Assembly: GCA_001599915.1 (NCBI GenBank)
Contig: BCIG01000001.1
Coordinates: 744,001-808,000, forward strand
Length of the DNA: 64,000 bases
Origin: Symbiotaphrina buchneri
Lineage: Eukaryota; Ascomycota; Symbiotaphrinales; Symbiotaphrinaceae
Direction: 5' to 3'
Positions 53,901-64,000 of this stretch are shown piece by piece. The notes under the pieces were generated by a model. That model was not told the DNA's origin. It saw only the letters and a program-made list of their open reading frames with translations, and did not search any database. The translations under genes were made by a program, and so were the position numbers. Each line of letters opens with the position of its first letter. Positions within the stretch are counted from its first letter, which is position 1.

Positions 53901-53984
53901 CCCTTTCTGCAGTCGTACGAAGAAGAAGAACTCGAGCGTCGCGCTGTGGCTGCTGCTCTGGCTGCAAGTGGCTGTTACCCGTGA
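50975..53984 (+). CDS. Large F-box protein with in-frame UAG and collagen-like acidic tail
   Basis: Exon 1 (50975-51269) begins MTESSDSNFVLPVEVTNILA and carries an F-box-like helix set (YLTRQDIGNMRLVCREWEKR). Exon 2 (51331-53984) is joined in phase (FEIDQ/EGLITPP). Together they encode about 980 residues, as in large fungal F-box proteins with a leucine-rich-like middle (ETLHLNSVSLTC, LQELKLTSCGYAGLAI). Codon 67 is UAG, in the context AAG UAG CAA CUG, and good coding resumes at once (QLLQEKKQTVQAFASYGPHV). So the gene is either nonsense-mutated, read through, or mis-sequenced. The C-terminal third is acidic and repetitive, with 11 consecutive Gly-X-Y triplets (53493-53591). F-box proteins link substrates to SCF ubiquitin ligases. 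The substrate is unknown. Confidence 0.72.
53493..53591 (+). repeat. 18-bp tandem repeat coding for collagen-like Gly-X-Y
   Basis: Units of GGTCCTTCTGGCAATCGT with small variants encode GPS-GNR triplets: 11 uninterrupted Gly-X-Y triplets, extended on both sides by looser Gly/Asp-rich copies (about 53377-53620). Most unit differences are single substitutions that keep glycine at every third position. Confidence 0.85.
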
Positions 53985-55053
53985 CTGTTAAGGCTTGAGA
54001 GTGTTTCTTTTCTTTTTCGGAGAGTGCTTTACTGCGATGGTGGGAATGGATTGCTTTGACGAACTGAATTGCATTGCATGCATTATGGATGGATGAGCAT
54101 GATGGAACTGGATGGGAATGAATGCATTTGATGGAATGGAGTGAACTGCACTGCAAGGATCTGGAGTCTTTTCTTTTCTCCGGAGTGCGGGACTTGCGGC
54201 CGGCTTGCTATGGTCCGCTAAGGCTTAATTGCTGGACCTGCTTGCTTGCTAAGGCTTCCTTACTTGCTTACTTGCTGGATCTGCTTACTTGCCGGATCTC
54301 CTCGCTTGCTAGAATTGCTTACTTGCTTGCTGGGACTTGACTCCTTCTCCGGAGGAGTACGAAAATGTTTAGAGTAGATACCCTGGATCGTCGTTTCTGT
54401 TTTCACTAGCTTTGCTAGCTAGCTTGACTTGCTTACGGATTGTTACTTGAGATGAATCAAGTTCAATGGAATGAAATGCAAAATGCAAATGGATTGAAAT
54501 TGAGTGGGATGAATTGAGTGACTTGCTGTGCGTTGATTTGAGCAGACATGAACTTGCATTGACTTTCCTTGACTTGAGCAGACTTGAACTTGGCTTACCT
54601 TGACTTGGACTTGACTGGCCTTGCCTTGATATCAGGTGATCTGGCTTGACGTGACTTTATTGGCGTTTGACTTGTCCTACATTGAACTTGTCCTCCTTTG
54701 AACTTGACTGGCCTTGCTGACTTGGAATATGATTCAGGATGAGGACTAAAATGATATTATAACTATGAGGACCCCTAGTTTAGGCCAATATGCAGACAGA
54801 CACAGAAACAGAAGTAGACACAGGCCTCACCCACCATCGCCATTGCCATTGCTATCGAGGAGGTACCTCAATACGCACATCTCATGAGATGACAGGGAGT
54901 AGATCTCTACTTCGAACCATACCGTACCTACTGTGCCTTACTCTCGTTGTCGATACGTACATGTATACATGTATCAATACCCGCTCCTTTCTGTCCTCCT
55001 CCCGCGCCTTTCTGTCCTCCTCCCTCGCTCCCTGCCTGCTCCCCTCCCTGTGC
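53985..55053. repeat. Low-complexity field with CTTG- and GAATG-rich degenerate repeats
   Basis: No gene. Successive zones: GAATG/GATGG-rich (54040-54150), CTTGCTTA-rich (54230-54335) and TTGACTTGA-rich (54420-54725), then a 21-bp unit CCTTTCTGTCCTCCTCCCGCG present twice near 54987-55028. These look like decayed simple-sequence expansions downstream of the F-box gene. Confidence 0.65.
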
Positions 55054-55082
55054 TGTAATGTAATGTAATGTAATGTAATGTA
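55054..55082. repeat. (TGTAA)n pentanucleotide microsatellite
   Basis: Nearly six perfect pentanucleotide units. Likely length-variable among strains. Confidence 0.9.
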
Positions 55083-55086
55083 GATA

Positions 55087-55487
55087 TCTACCTTATCTTA
55101 TACTGTTCCGGGCAGGGCAGAGTAGAGTAGAGTAGAGTAGAGTACCGAGAGTAGAGTAGAGTAGAGTAGAGTAGAGTAGATTAGAGTAGATTAGAGTAGA
55201 TTAGATCAGAGTAGACTAGATTAGAGCAGAGCAGGTCAGGAAGGGCAGTTAGAGGAATGAGAAACAGTGAGCAGAGGAGGACGGAGAAGAGGACGCTGGC
55301 GTTTCTATGGGAAGAGCAGAAGAGAGGGCCATCTCTACCATTTGATATACTGTCCAGGGCAGGGCAGGGCAGAGTAAAGTAGAGCAGGGCATGGCAGGCT
55401 AGGGCAGGGAGAGGGGGAAGCAGTGAGCAAAGCAGGACGGAGAAGAGCGGGCTGGTATTTCTATGGGAAGAGCAGAAGAGAGGGGCA
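55087..55487. repeat. Tandem duplication (~157-bp unit), one copy with expanded AGAGT tract
   Basis: Copy A (about 55087-55330) and copy B (about 55331-55487) share the order: TATACTGTCC-like start, GGGCAGGGCAGAG, then GTGAGCA, GGACGGAGAAGAG and a shared end TTTCTATGGGAAGAGCAGAA. Copy A is about 90 bases longer because it carries an array of some 20 AGAGT/TTAGAGT pentamers (55119-55236), which in copy B is only a few units. Confidence 0.7.
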
Positions 55488-56161
55488 GGGAGTTCAAGGA
55501 GACGTATTCCGTCTCTTAGAGTATCTTAAAAAAGGATGGACAGGGAAAGGCAAGATCACAGCTACAGCACAATTACAATCTACAGCTACAAGTCACAATT
55601 CACAGTTCATATCTCAAGCCCGATTATTTGAATATTCTTTATTTTTTATTGTTTATTCATTCTTTCTCTTGTCTTCCCCCAGTAATCCTACATCCCATCG
55701 ACCACCATGCACTCTGGTCAAGTCCAGTCCAGTCCAATCAATACGCCAAAGCTCATTCCCACCCTCAGAGCTCGATGATGCCACTCAAAAAAAGAAACAA
55801 GAAGCACGGCGCTGCTGATGATGCTGCTGTAATGCAATGCAATGCGGATGATGATGATGATGATGCTCGTTCGTTAATGAGTCTAGTGTAGCATTGTATC
55901 AATCGCTGTTGATGTTTCGTCGTAGTTCTGTCGTGAATCTCATTCGCCAGCGCGGGTGAGCTACTCTGGTAGCAATGGGTTTCGCAAAACCCGACCCCAA
56001 AAAAGTCGGCGGAGAAAAGAAGTCAGCGCGCTTAGCCAACTGGAGCCAGTCGAGCCAGCGAGCGCGCTGTGAAGAAGTGAAGTTTTCGCAAAGAAACGAG
56101 GTAGTAGACGCCCACCACCGACACATCAAACTCAGTCAAGAGCGAGTACCGCGCGGCTAGT
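55488..56161. other. Intergenic, nothing recognised
   Basis: Downstream of the glucanase stop codon. Contains a short GATGAT run near 55848-55864. Open frames are short and low-complexity. Confidence 0.5.
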
Positions 56162-58623
56162 CTACTCCTGCTGGAAGAGCGCAATCGTCGAGCAGAAAGT
56201 ATCGGTGTTATCTTCCTGCGGGACCACGCTGCCGCCATCATCATAAGTGACCATGTTCGTGCTAGCCTTGGTGCTGAGCCCAAAGAGCCACACGCTGCTG
56301 GAGCAGCCCTCGATGCTGACCATGTTCTCCTGGCAGCTCTCCGTGTCCAGACATGTCTGGTCGTAGTCGTAGTTGTCGAAGAACGAGTAGAGGCCGGCGC
56401 CGTAGACAAGCACATCGGTTGAGTCGAGGATTCGAAGACCCCAGGTTTTAACGCAGGTGTTGTCATCGCCGCCAGATGGGCAGTTGGAGTAGGTTGGGTC
56501 CGAATAAGCCGTGTTTGGAGTGTAAGGGTCGAGAGCATCAGGGTTCGACTGGAAGTAGGGAGTCTCCGTTTGGATCAAGCCCATGAAGACACCCGATGCG
56601 TTGGCGACTTGGTAATTGTAAAGCACATTGTGCTCAACAGAAGTTCCATACATCCAAACCGGGCCTTCCGCAGATTCAATGAGCACACCGCGACCGTTGA
56701 AGATGTTGATCTGGCCGTGATCCGAGAGATCGAGCTCGTGGTCGGCAACCCAGAACCAGTTGTTCTCCAGATAGATGGAGGCATCTGAGGTGACTTGAAG
56801 TAAGAGGAAGGCACCTTCGCAGGCAGTGTTGGCCGACGCGGTGACAGTGGGGTCCTTAGCACAGGTGCTCGATTGCAGGTCCGTTCCGGCCGAGCCACCG
56901 ATACGCGCGTGAACATCCCACATGCCGGATGCGCCTTGTTGGCCAGATGGATCGTGAACGTTCCATTGAACCATGATGGCACCAGGCTGAGCACCGACAG
57001 TCTCAAAGATCAATTCGGAAATCTCAACGGCACCTTCATCACCTGGATCACCGACCTGGAAGACAGGTGCTGGGTTGTTGACATCGGAGAAGGCGGTTCC
57101 TTTTGCCATGATCAAAGGCCAGATTTCACCAGTGAGCTTGATGTTCTTTGGGACCTTGATCGTGCTTGAGACAATATACGCACCAGAGTCAAAGTAAACA
57201 ATCTGGTCGGTTGTAGCGCTGTCCAAGACTGCTTGGATGGCAGCAGTGTCATCGGTCGATCCATCACCCTTGGCACCATTGGACTTGACACTGACGAATG
57301 AGGCGGCAGGGACAGTTTCGTATTGAGGCTTGGACCTCTCGTAGATTGTTCCAGTAGAAGTGAGAAGGGCAGCTGGCTTCGAAGGACCGGTCAAAGCACC
57401 CTGCGCGCGAGTGCCTGTAGCTGCACCATCACTTCCAGTGGTGCTGCTGCTAGTGTATTCGTTACCTTGAGCCCACGAGCTGACAACAGAGCCTCCAGCG
57501 AGAATGACAGTGCCATCAGGGTTGGCAATGGCATTGGCAGATCCGGTAAAGTCCACATTATCAAGGATGAGGGTGCCACCAGTGTTTGGTACACTGTTCG
57601 TTCCGAAAGCGCTGGAGATGGCGGCCGTAGTGGCTGAGATCGTGCTGTCCAAAACCAAGACTGAGCCGACAGTCTGGTTGCCTGCACCGTCAACCACGCC
57701 GTTTGCCATGTCGATGCCGACACCACAATTGTTGATGGTGATAGATTTGAAGGTCCATGCCCAGTTCCAGTTCATGTAGATGGCAGTGTTGCAGTTGTTG
57801 AAGGTCAAGTTACGGCTGGTGAATTGTTGGCTTCCGAGGAAGGCACCATAGTTTCCACCGTTGAACGTGAGATCGGTCATGAAACCTCCAGATCCGTTGT
57901 CCATGAAAATACCTTCCTGCTTGTTGTCACTGCCTCCTTCGATCATGTTGAAGACGATGTTTTGCAGACTAGTAGCTTGGGCCACTTGCCAATGGATACC
58001 AGCACCGGAAGTAGCGGGCATACCAGTCAAATCAATGACGAAGTTGCGAATCTGGCGGTAAAAGTTGTTTTGGTTGGTATACCAATTGTTGCCGCTGCTG
58101 TCATATGGATCGGCATCAATCACAGCCATACCAGTAAATCCCGCGGAGGCCTTGAGTGTGGGAGGAGTGATGGCGTCCCCAACCAATTGAGTGTAATATA
58201 GCTGAACGATAGGAGTGCTGACAAGGTAGGTTCCAGGGGGGAAGTAAACGAGTGCCGGAGTCGTAGTAGAAGAGTCACAGCCTTGTCCGCAACGGCTGCC
58301 ATCCGTTATGGCGGCGTTGATAGCAGCAGTGTCATCGGTAGTGCCATCACCTGTGATCATGTTAGCTGGGATATCGACAAAAGAGGAAGGAAGTACTCAC
58401 CTGCGGCACCGTAATCCTTGACATTGCGGAAAACCGTGTAAGTAGAAGGGTCTGCGTTGAAAGCCGCAGTACCCTGACGGGCAATGTTGGCGACCCAGTA
58501 TGAAGACGCTGAACCAGCAGCGCTGCTTGCTTGTGGGATGGGAGCCGGAGCCGCACTGGCGGGGCTGGTGGTGGCCAGAAGCCGCAAAGCGACCAAGCCA
58601 AAGATGGCAGAGAATGAAACCAT
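56162..58623 (-). CDS. Secreted exo-beta-1,3-glucanase, GH55 type (double pectate-lyase-like beta-helix)
   Basis: Two exons, 58623-58401 and 58350-56162, joined through a 50-nt intron (YGAAG/DGTTDD in phase), give 803 residues. Residues 1-26 are a signal peptide (MVSFSAIFGLVALRLLA, cleavage near SAAPAP). Two copies of a pectate-lyase-superfamily domain follow, each starting with the same motif: VKDYGAAGDGTTDDTAAINA near residue 68 and VKSNGAKGDGSTDDTAAIQA near residue 410. This tandem arrangement and length are typical of GH55. Such enzymes release glucose or short oligosaccharides from laminarin-type beta-1,3-glucan outside the cell, for nutrition or wall turnover. The ATG at 58623 is chosen because it begins the signal peptide; an upstream in-frame ATG would bury it. 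Confidence 0.92.
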
Positions 58624-61621
58624 GATTATGATGAGCCTGAGAGTTGAAGATGATCTAAAAGAATGTCGAGACTGGAGATCAGACTTGTCAGTCGAGGCTC
58701 GAGGAGGATGCCAATAGATGCGCAATCTCAAGCTTCGTAGGTTCTTCGGGGATAGATTCTCTGTGGGGATATGCAAAAGAAAAGCCGTCTGCCGGTTTCC
58801 GATATAAATAGAAAGACAAGGGAGTTTCCAAACAATAGGTGGACGAGTCTAGAAGATGTGGTGGAGAGGTCGCAAGACCGTAGAGGTCTGCGGAGGTGAA
58901 TAGGGTGCAGACGCGTCAATGCCTCTGTCAATGAGGACAATGACAACAATGTCTTATTGTGTTCGATGGGATGATTGACAAAGAAGTCCGGTCAACTTAC
59001 AAAGAGAGCTTTGACGGGTAAGGACCGGCTATTCCCAGAACAAAGAGCGTGATAATGTCGGTGGTGAAGATAACGACCGTCACTGGGAAGAATATCGTGT
59101 TTGGAAGAGGATGGTAGACTGGCTATGGAGGCCTCTTTCTCGATCCATGGCGTCTGCAAGCCATGATATATACTCGTCTCCTCGAAGCCACGGGGCGCCG
59201 CCACCACAACCACCAGTGGATCCTCGCGTCCATTGCAATCCCCAGGCCTGGGATTTGTGAAACCATCGCTATGTGTCTCCTGCCCCTCGTAGTCATGGGC
59301 TTGGGCGTGGGTGTAGAAATTGGCGGCCCGCCAGTGACCAGTGCTAGGTCGACGTTGACTTGCCATCGCCAGGAATGCCGGCTAGGCCAAGCCGAATATT
59401 CACCCACCGAAAGCTCTGGACCCTACCAAAACTTTAAAAGAGCTGCCCCTGTTATGAGCAGAGAAAGGGGTAACCTGGTCTTGCGGTTTGATTTGCACGG
59501 CCAATGTTGCCCAAATCTAATGAATCCCCATGATCGTGAAACCCTCTACTCCGTAAAGTCTCGGCTGGATGCCCTTCTCCTTCCCTGCAGGACATTTGGT
59601 GCCAAGCACAAAGGGGCTCGTCTGGATCTTAGAAGCCGCTTTTCTCGATCTAGTATCGCTCATTTGTTCAAGCTCCGGGAGCTACTAAGCGAGAAATTTC
59701 ATGGCTGCTGATTGGCTTGCGCGGCGTATGTCAAGCCACTCCCGGTAATGCTTTAGCCAAGCAATGTGGATGAGAACTTCACCAAAGTGGAATGTGCGCG
59801 TGGCTGTGGCTTGCAACGCCATTCACATAAGATGTCGCCCAACTCCCTCAAGAAATGTGAAACAATGGAGACAAAGCTCGACGATGGCATCGTATGGTCG
59901 TAGCCTTACGCCAGACATCGTTGGATGACCGGAAGATGAATCCTCCTGACTTGGTGGCTCCTCGAATTTCCGTGGTTCCCCCTTAGTCAGGTCCTTTTGA
60001 TGTTCTGCGCACCAATCATGCGTCCGAACTCCTGACCAAGTGAGGCCGGCGCTTACGACTCCCGCTTCAAAACACTTGCTGCTTCACCACCGCCCCTAAA
60101 CCTAAATGTCGACTGATAACCATCGACAAAAGCTTCAAGAATTGCCGTGAGCCTAGACTTTCCGCGAAATTAACGGGAGATCTACAGGGGATACGCGAGA
60201 TGTTGGACAGCCATGATCCGTGCTGCGAAGAGGTTTTCAAAACACTGGCACCTTCGATAACAAGGCATACCCTAGGAATAACGAAGATGGGATATGAATT
60301 CGGCATTCATATGGAGCAATTGCCTCCTCCTTATGGGGCAACAAATCAAAAGAATCACACTATTCAGATGTCAAAGGAGGTGACTGGTCCATTGCAACGT
60401 TACTGAAGGTCGTAAACTGTAACCCGCGGCTTTGAACGGTTGCGCATCCCCTATTGATTGAGAAGAGGTGGTCCGCGCATCACGAAGGAATAATTTCCCG
60501 AAGATTCTTCGAAGATGGCAGTAATATTGCAGGCGGTGAGATTTGAAGCAGCCGGTCCCTCATTGTATGCACAACTTGAGCGGAGGAGCATTGGTGATCC
60601 AGCGGTCGCTATCCTCGGATTGCTTTGTCAAAATGCGGACGTGACTGCCGTAAAGGAACCATAGCCTTCTCCATATCTTGGCTCTGCGATGGCTTTGCCT
60701 CGAAATAGATCACTGTCCGTCATAACAAATGCTCCAAAATGGCAATTTACAGTAGAATCAAAGATCCATTGACGTGATAAGTGCGTATGTGGATATCATC
60801 ATGGCTGAAGCCACAAAATAATTCACCGGCTTGGCTGGGACGGAAAAACTGTCAATCTCAGGGTCTGGTATGGCCGCGTGGTCAACAGGCTGAGATGACC
60901 GTCATCGGAATGTTGTCCCAACCTTGCCGAGAAGCGGAAATGCCCAGCCCAACCGAACATCACGGCCACTCGAACCATGTGAAAGAATGAAGAAAAATCC
61001 GAGAAATATGCCAATCGCTCCGAAAATATTTTAATTATTTCTCTGCTCCCCTTTTCCTGGGTCTTTAATAGAAGCCTTGAAGATCTGCATCTCGTCGGAC
61101 CCCACGGCCAAGGCGGCTGTGTGCGTCTACACCACAACTCACTATGCTAATTCTGGGCGCCAAGCTATCCTAAACCCAAGGCTGAGCAGCTGCAGAGTCC
61201 AATCCGAGGAAGCTTTCTCCAAGTGGAGAGCTCCATCCATGTACACGTATGAGGTGCTGTTCCGCACTTAACCTGCACACCTGATGCTCAACAAGTGTCT
61301 ACATTCACTTGGGTGGACTAACTTAACTTTATCTTATGTTGGATTGGGACTGCAACCTGAGAGCCATGTTGATTGGTGCAACCTTCGGGACCGCCTTAGC
61401 TATGGGGTACCACCAACAACCTGTGCCTCCCCGGCTCCCAGCAGAAATACAACATGCCCCCGGTACCTTAATTGAATATCTTGCCTTCTTCTCCACAGTA
61501 CTACTCATTCTGTGGAGCATCGGGCCCTTGCATTCAACGTCCACTGCCTCGGGTTTTCATGTTACCTTCCACAATCTTTTTCTACGTCTGCCCATAAGTG
61601 TGTAACTCATTTCTCTTCACC
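58624..61621. other. Large gene-poor region
   Basis: 3 kb between divergent genes. It holds the glucanase promoter and, at the right end, the promoter of the DUF-type gene. A 182-codon plus-strand frame (59163-59711) has no protein-like motifs and overlaps open frames on the other strand, so it is not called. No transposon ends, RNA genes or repeats were noticed. Confidence 0.45.
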
Positions 61622-64000
61622 ATGGCATCCTCAGAGCGGATGAGAAGGCTGTCCGCTCTATCCTTGAGGCCACAAGGCGATGACCAACACCAACTCCCAA
61701 AGTCTGTCTCTGCAGTCGATCTTCGCTCGCGTGTGTCGCGCAGTGTGAATCCATTGAGGCAGCTCGTATCTCAACCTCCATCTTTGGATGCTTCTGCACC
61801 TCCTCCGCCCGAGCGACGCGCTCCTCGAGCCCCATTGTATCCGCCGCCATTTATTCCAACCCACCCGCACGCTGCGTCCGACAGCTCACTGCTACTGGCT
61901 CCTCCGTTTCACTCTGATATCCCTCGCCCGAGCAGCAGCGGACCGCCTTCTCCACCGCGTGGACGCGCGGCAACGAAGGAGGATGCCCAACATATTCTCC
62001 TACCTCCTCCGTCTTCGCAGCGCTCATCACCATTACCATCTCCTAGCACGATCAAACGGAAACTGCTGGCACGTTCAAGAGGTGGCTCGACGGATTTCAG
62101 GGTGGAACACAGCAGCCCACAAGCTTGGATATCGTCTCCTGATGGACGGCGGGAACCTTATGATGTACGAGCGCTGGAGACCGGTGATAAGGTGCGTACG
62201 AATCACTGAGCCCCAGTACACTTGTCTTAGATGATCGTTCTTGTCTCTGCACCGACGATAATGTACATTCGTCTGCTGCTTCGCCTTATTCCCCTATGGT
62301 TCCGTCTTGTAATTCGTTCTTTTTGTACATCCCACTGACATACTTGGGCATGATAGGTCCCCGAGCTTTGGAATGACTCCACCTCCGCATACATCCACCT
62401 TTTCCCCAATGGCTCTGGCAAAGGGCCCTCCTTTAGAGTGAATCCGTTGATCTTCTCTTCCTCCGTCACTTTGACGACTCAAGCATATGGTGGCCTCTAC
62501 AGCAGTAATGGCCCTACTCCCATGTCTCCTCGAAGATCGGTCGTCTCGGCGATGCAAGAGCTGTCGTTGAATGTCCCCTCACCTCCAATGACACCGAAGA
62601 CGGACTCAACTGAAGGTGGACAACGAGAAATGCACATATATATGCCTACCATCCCAGCAGCGATCAACATGTCCACACCACCGGGGATCGCTTGGTCCGT
62701 GGATCTGGATTCATTGGTCGCAATGCGCAACTTATTCGCCTTTCTCTACTGTCAACCATTAGTCGCTACTAGAAATCAGCCTGACCCATTCTTCGTTCTA
62801 ATGAGAATAGCGACTCTATTGAATGACCTGAATTTCTCGAATCTGGACGGTTCTACATATGGTGAAACTGCAGCAAGCAGCTTCAGATTCTACATGGATC
62901 TCTACGACTTGGCGGACGTTCGGCAGAGTCGTGAAAAGACCATAGAAGGGATAGTACTTGGGGAGAGGATGCGATCCTGGGAGTTGTATAACGAGGCTTT
63001 CGTGCATGGAGTGGGAAAATACGATACACTGATTGATATTGAAAGTCCGAAGATGGATCTCCTTAGCCAAACAACGCGGAATCGACTGGAGAGGGCATCA
63101 ATTGGACTGAGACAGACACGCCTCCCTAGCGTCGCGTTGAGACTGGAGGGCTTTGACTTCCCCTCCATATTTTCGGGTATTGCCAGTTCGGTCACAGTCG
63201 CGGAGGGCATGCAGTCCAGCTACAAGGCGTGGAAAGCTTCGTTCATGTCTATGCGCAAATTCGTCCTCGCTCAATACAAGGATAGATATGGAGCGTGGCC
63301 TCCGAAGGCGAAGAGCAAAAAGAACAACTTCGAAGAAGACGGGCTCAACCGGTTGCTTCTAAAGGAAGTCTATCAAGATATGACCGATCTTTACGATCTC
63401 CTGGTCGACCGCAAGTCCATAACAACACGAACTGCGGACGTGCCTTCTACGGCGGCGTCTGTCATTGCTGCTGAAGACTCTACTGAGCAAGAAATCTTCG
63501 TTCCTCCAGCGCTACGACGTGTTTTATCGGAGTATGACCGGTCTTCCCCACCTGTCCAACCTCCCGTACCGTTCGATATCCCTCTGCTACCCAAGATTCC
63601 GCCTACTCATATCGCTGAAGCAAAAGAACGAAATAGAAAACTCAAACATCATGAACTGGAGTATATCCTCACTCGCTCATATAACATCGACACATACACC
63701 AAGAAGGCCGCCTCATCCACGTTCATCCGGGATTTCCTTATTTTCGAGCGCAAATCAGCCTCTGGCAAATCCGTATCCGAGCTGGTCGATCTCCGAGTGG
63801 GACAATGGATCTTCATGTACGCCGTGCTCCAAACCCTCCCAATGGTCGTCGTCGACGCACCCGACGTCAAGTATACCGAAGGCGTGGAGTACTTCCTCTG
63901 CGAGCCTCCCAAAGGCGGTCTCCCGTGGGCAAAGGAAGCCGCACCACAGACAACATGGTACGAGATCGAGGGCGGCGGCATCGTCAACCTACCCAAAGAT
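61622..64000 (+). CDS. Conserved fungal protein of unknown function (DUF8004-like), 5' part
   Basis: Exon 1 (61622-62191) encodes a basic, Ser/Pro-rich disordered N-terminus (MASSERMRRLSALSLRPQ, then APPPPERRAPRAP). A 165-nt intron is followed in phase by exon 2 from 62357 (VPELWNDSTSAYIHLFP), which stays open to the window edge. The globular part includes WSVDLDSLVAMRNLFAFLY, YMDLYDLADVRQSREKTIEG, MRSWELYNEAFVHGVGKYD and FERKSASGKSVSELVDLRVG. From memory this layout matches large fungal proteins carrying a domain of unknown function listed as DUF8004; no catalytic motif is visible. No signal peptide or membrane span in the visible part. The gene is incomplete at the right edge. Confidence 0.75.

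Noticed and set aside
58624-58776. Upstream in-frame start for the GH55-type glucanase
   Set aside because: It would place 51 residues before a clear signal peptide.
59163-59711. 182-codon plus-strand frame upstream of the glucanase
   Set aside because: Overlaps opposite-strand frames, composition not protein-like, no homologous motif recognised.

Overview
The window looks like a filamentous ascomycete contig, most likely Eurotiales (Aspergillus or Penicillium relatives). This is an inference. It rests on short GT-AG introns (about 45-190 nt), roughly one gene per 2-3 kb, a fibrillarin/L17 head-to-head pair, and typical mould families: Zn(II)2Cys6 regulator, LaeA-like methyltransferase, two-domain pectate-lyase-fold glucanase of GH55 type, Dabb protein and MACPF protein. 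I saw no bacterial-type operons, CRISPR array, rRNA or convincing tRNA gene. One base (18735) is ambiguous, so the contig is draft quality and isolated frameshifts must be read with care.

Layout. 1-6.7 kb is gene-poor: a partial minus-strand gene running off the left edge, decayed coding-like stretches, and a diverged direct repeat of about 0.9 kb flanking a possible HNH-type remnant. 7.0-16.1 kb holds an SDR oxidoreductase, an M20-type amidohydrolase (hydantoinase/carbamoylase family), a membrane protein with one frame break, a secreted glycosidase-like protein and a small Dabb-domain gene that is found only by splicing. 17.0-24.6 kb is the most cluster-like part: an MFS sugar permease and a phytanoyl-CoA-dioxygenase-like gene are divergent around a promoter with two CGG-spacer-CCG inverted repeats, followed by a Zn(II)2Cys6 regulator and a large HELAHA (HExxH) protein. 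25.1-34.5 kb continues with a SAM methyltransferase, an intron-rich MACPF-domain gene, an acetamidase/formamidase-family gene, a second HELAHA protein paralogous to the first, and a small unknown protein. 35.8-37.7 kb is a ferric-reductase-type oxidoreductase, followed by a gene-poor stretch of about 4 kb.

The right half is mostly core genome: a Mn-type CDF transporter (41.9-43.5 kb), fibrillarin and ribosomal protein L17 sharing a 0.5-kb bidirectional promoter (44.7-47.4 kb), a LaeA-like methyltransferase (48.0-49.5 kb), a large F-box protein with an in-frame UAG and a collagen-like Gly-X-Y tail (51.0-54.0 kb), a 2-kb field of simple repeats, a GH55-type secreted glucanase (56.2-58.6 kb), and the 5' part of a conserved fungal protein of unknown function leaving the right edge.

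Functional links that can be argued: the 17-23 kb genes look like a small regulated uptake/oxidation locus, with the regulator next to candidate operators. Fibrillarin and L17 are both ribosome-production genes and their shared promoter carries a perfect CTAGGGC/GCCCTAG inverted repeat. The two HELAHA proteins are the best candidates for an undescribed family: they share several blocks besides the zinc motif, but differ at the residue expected to be the third metal ligand.
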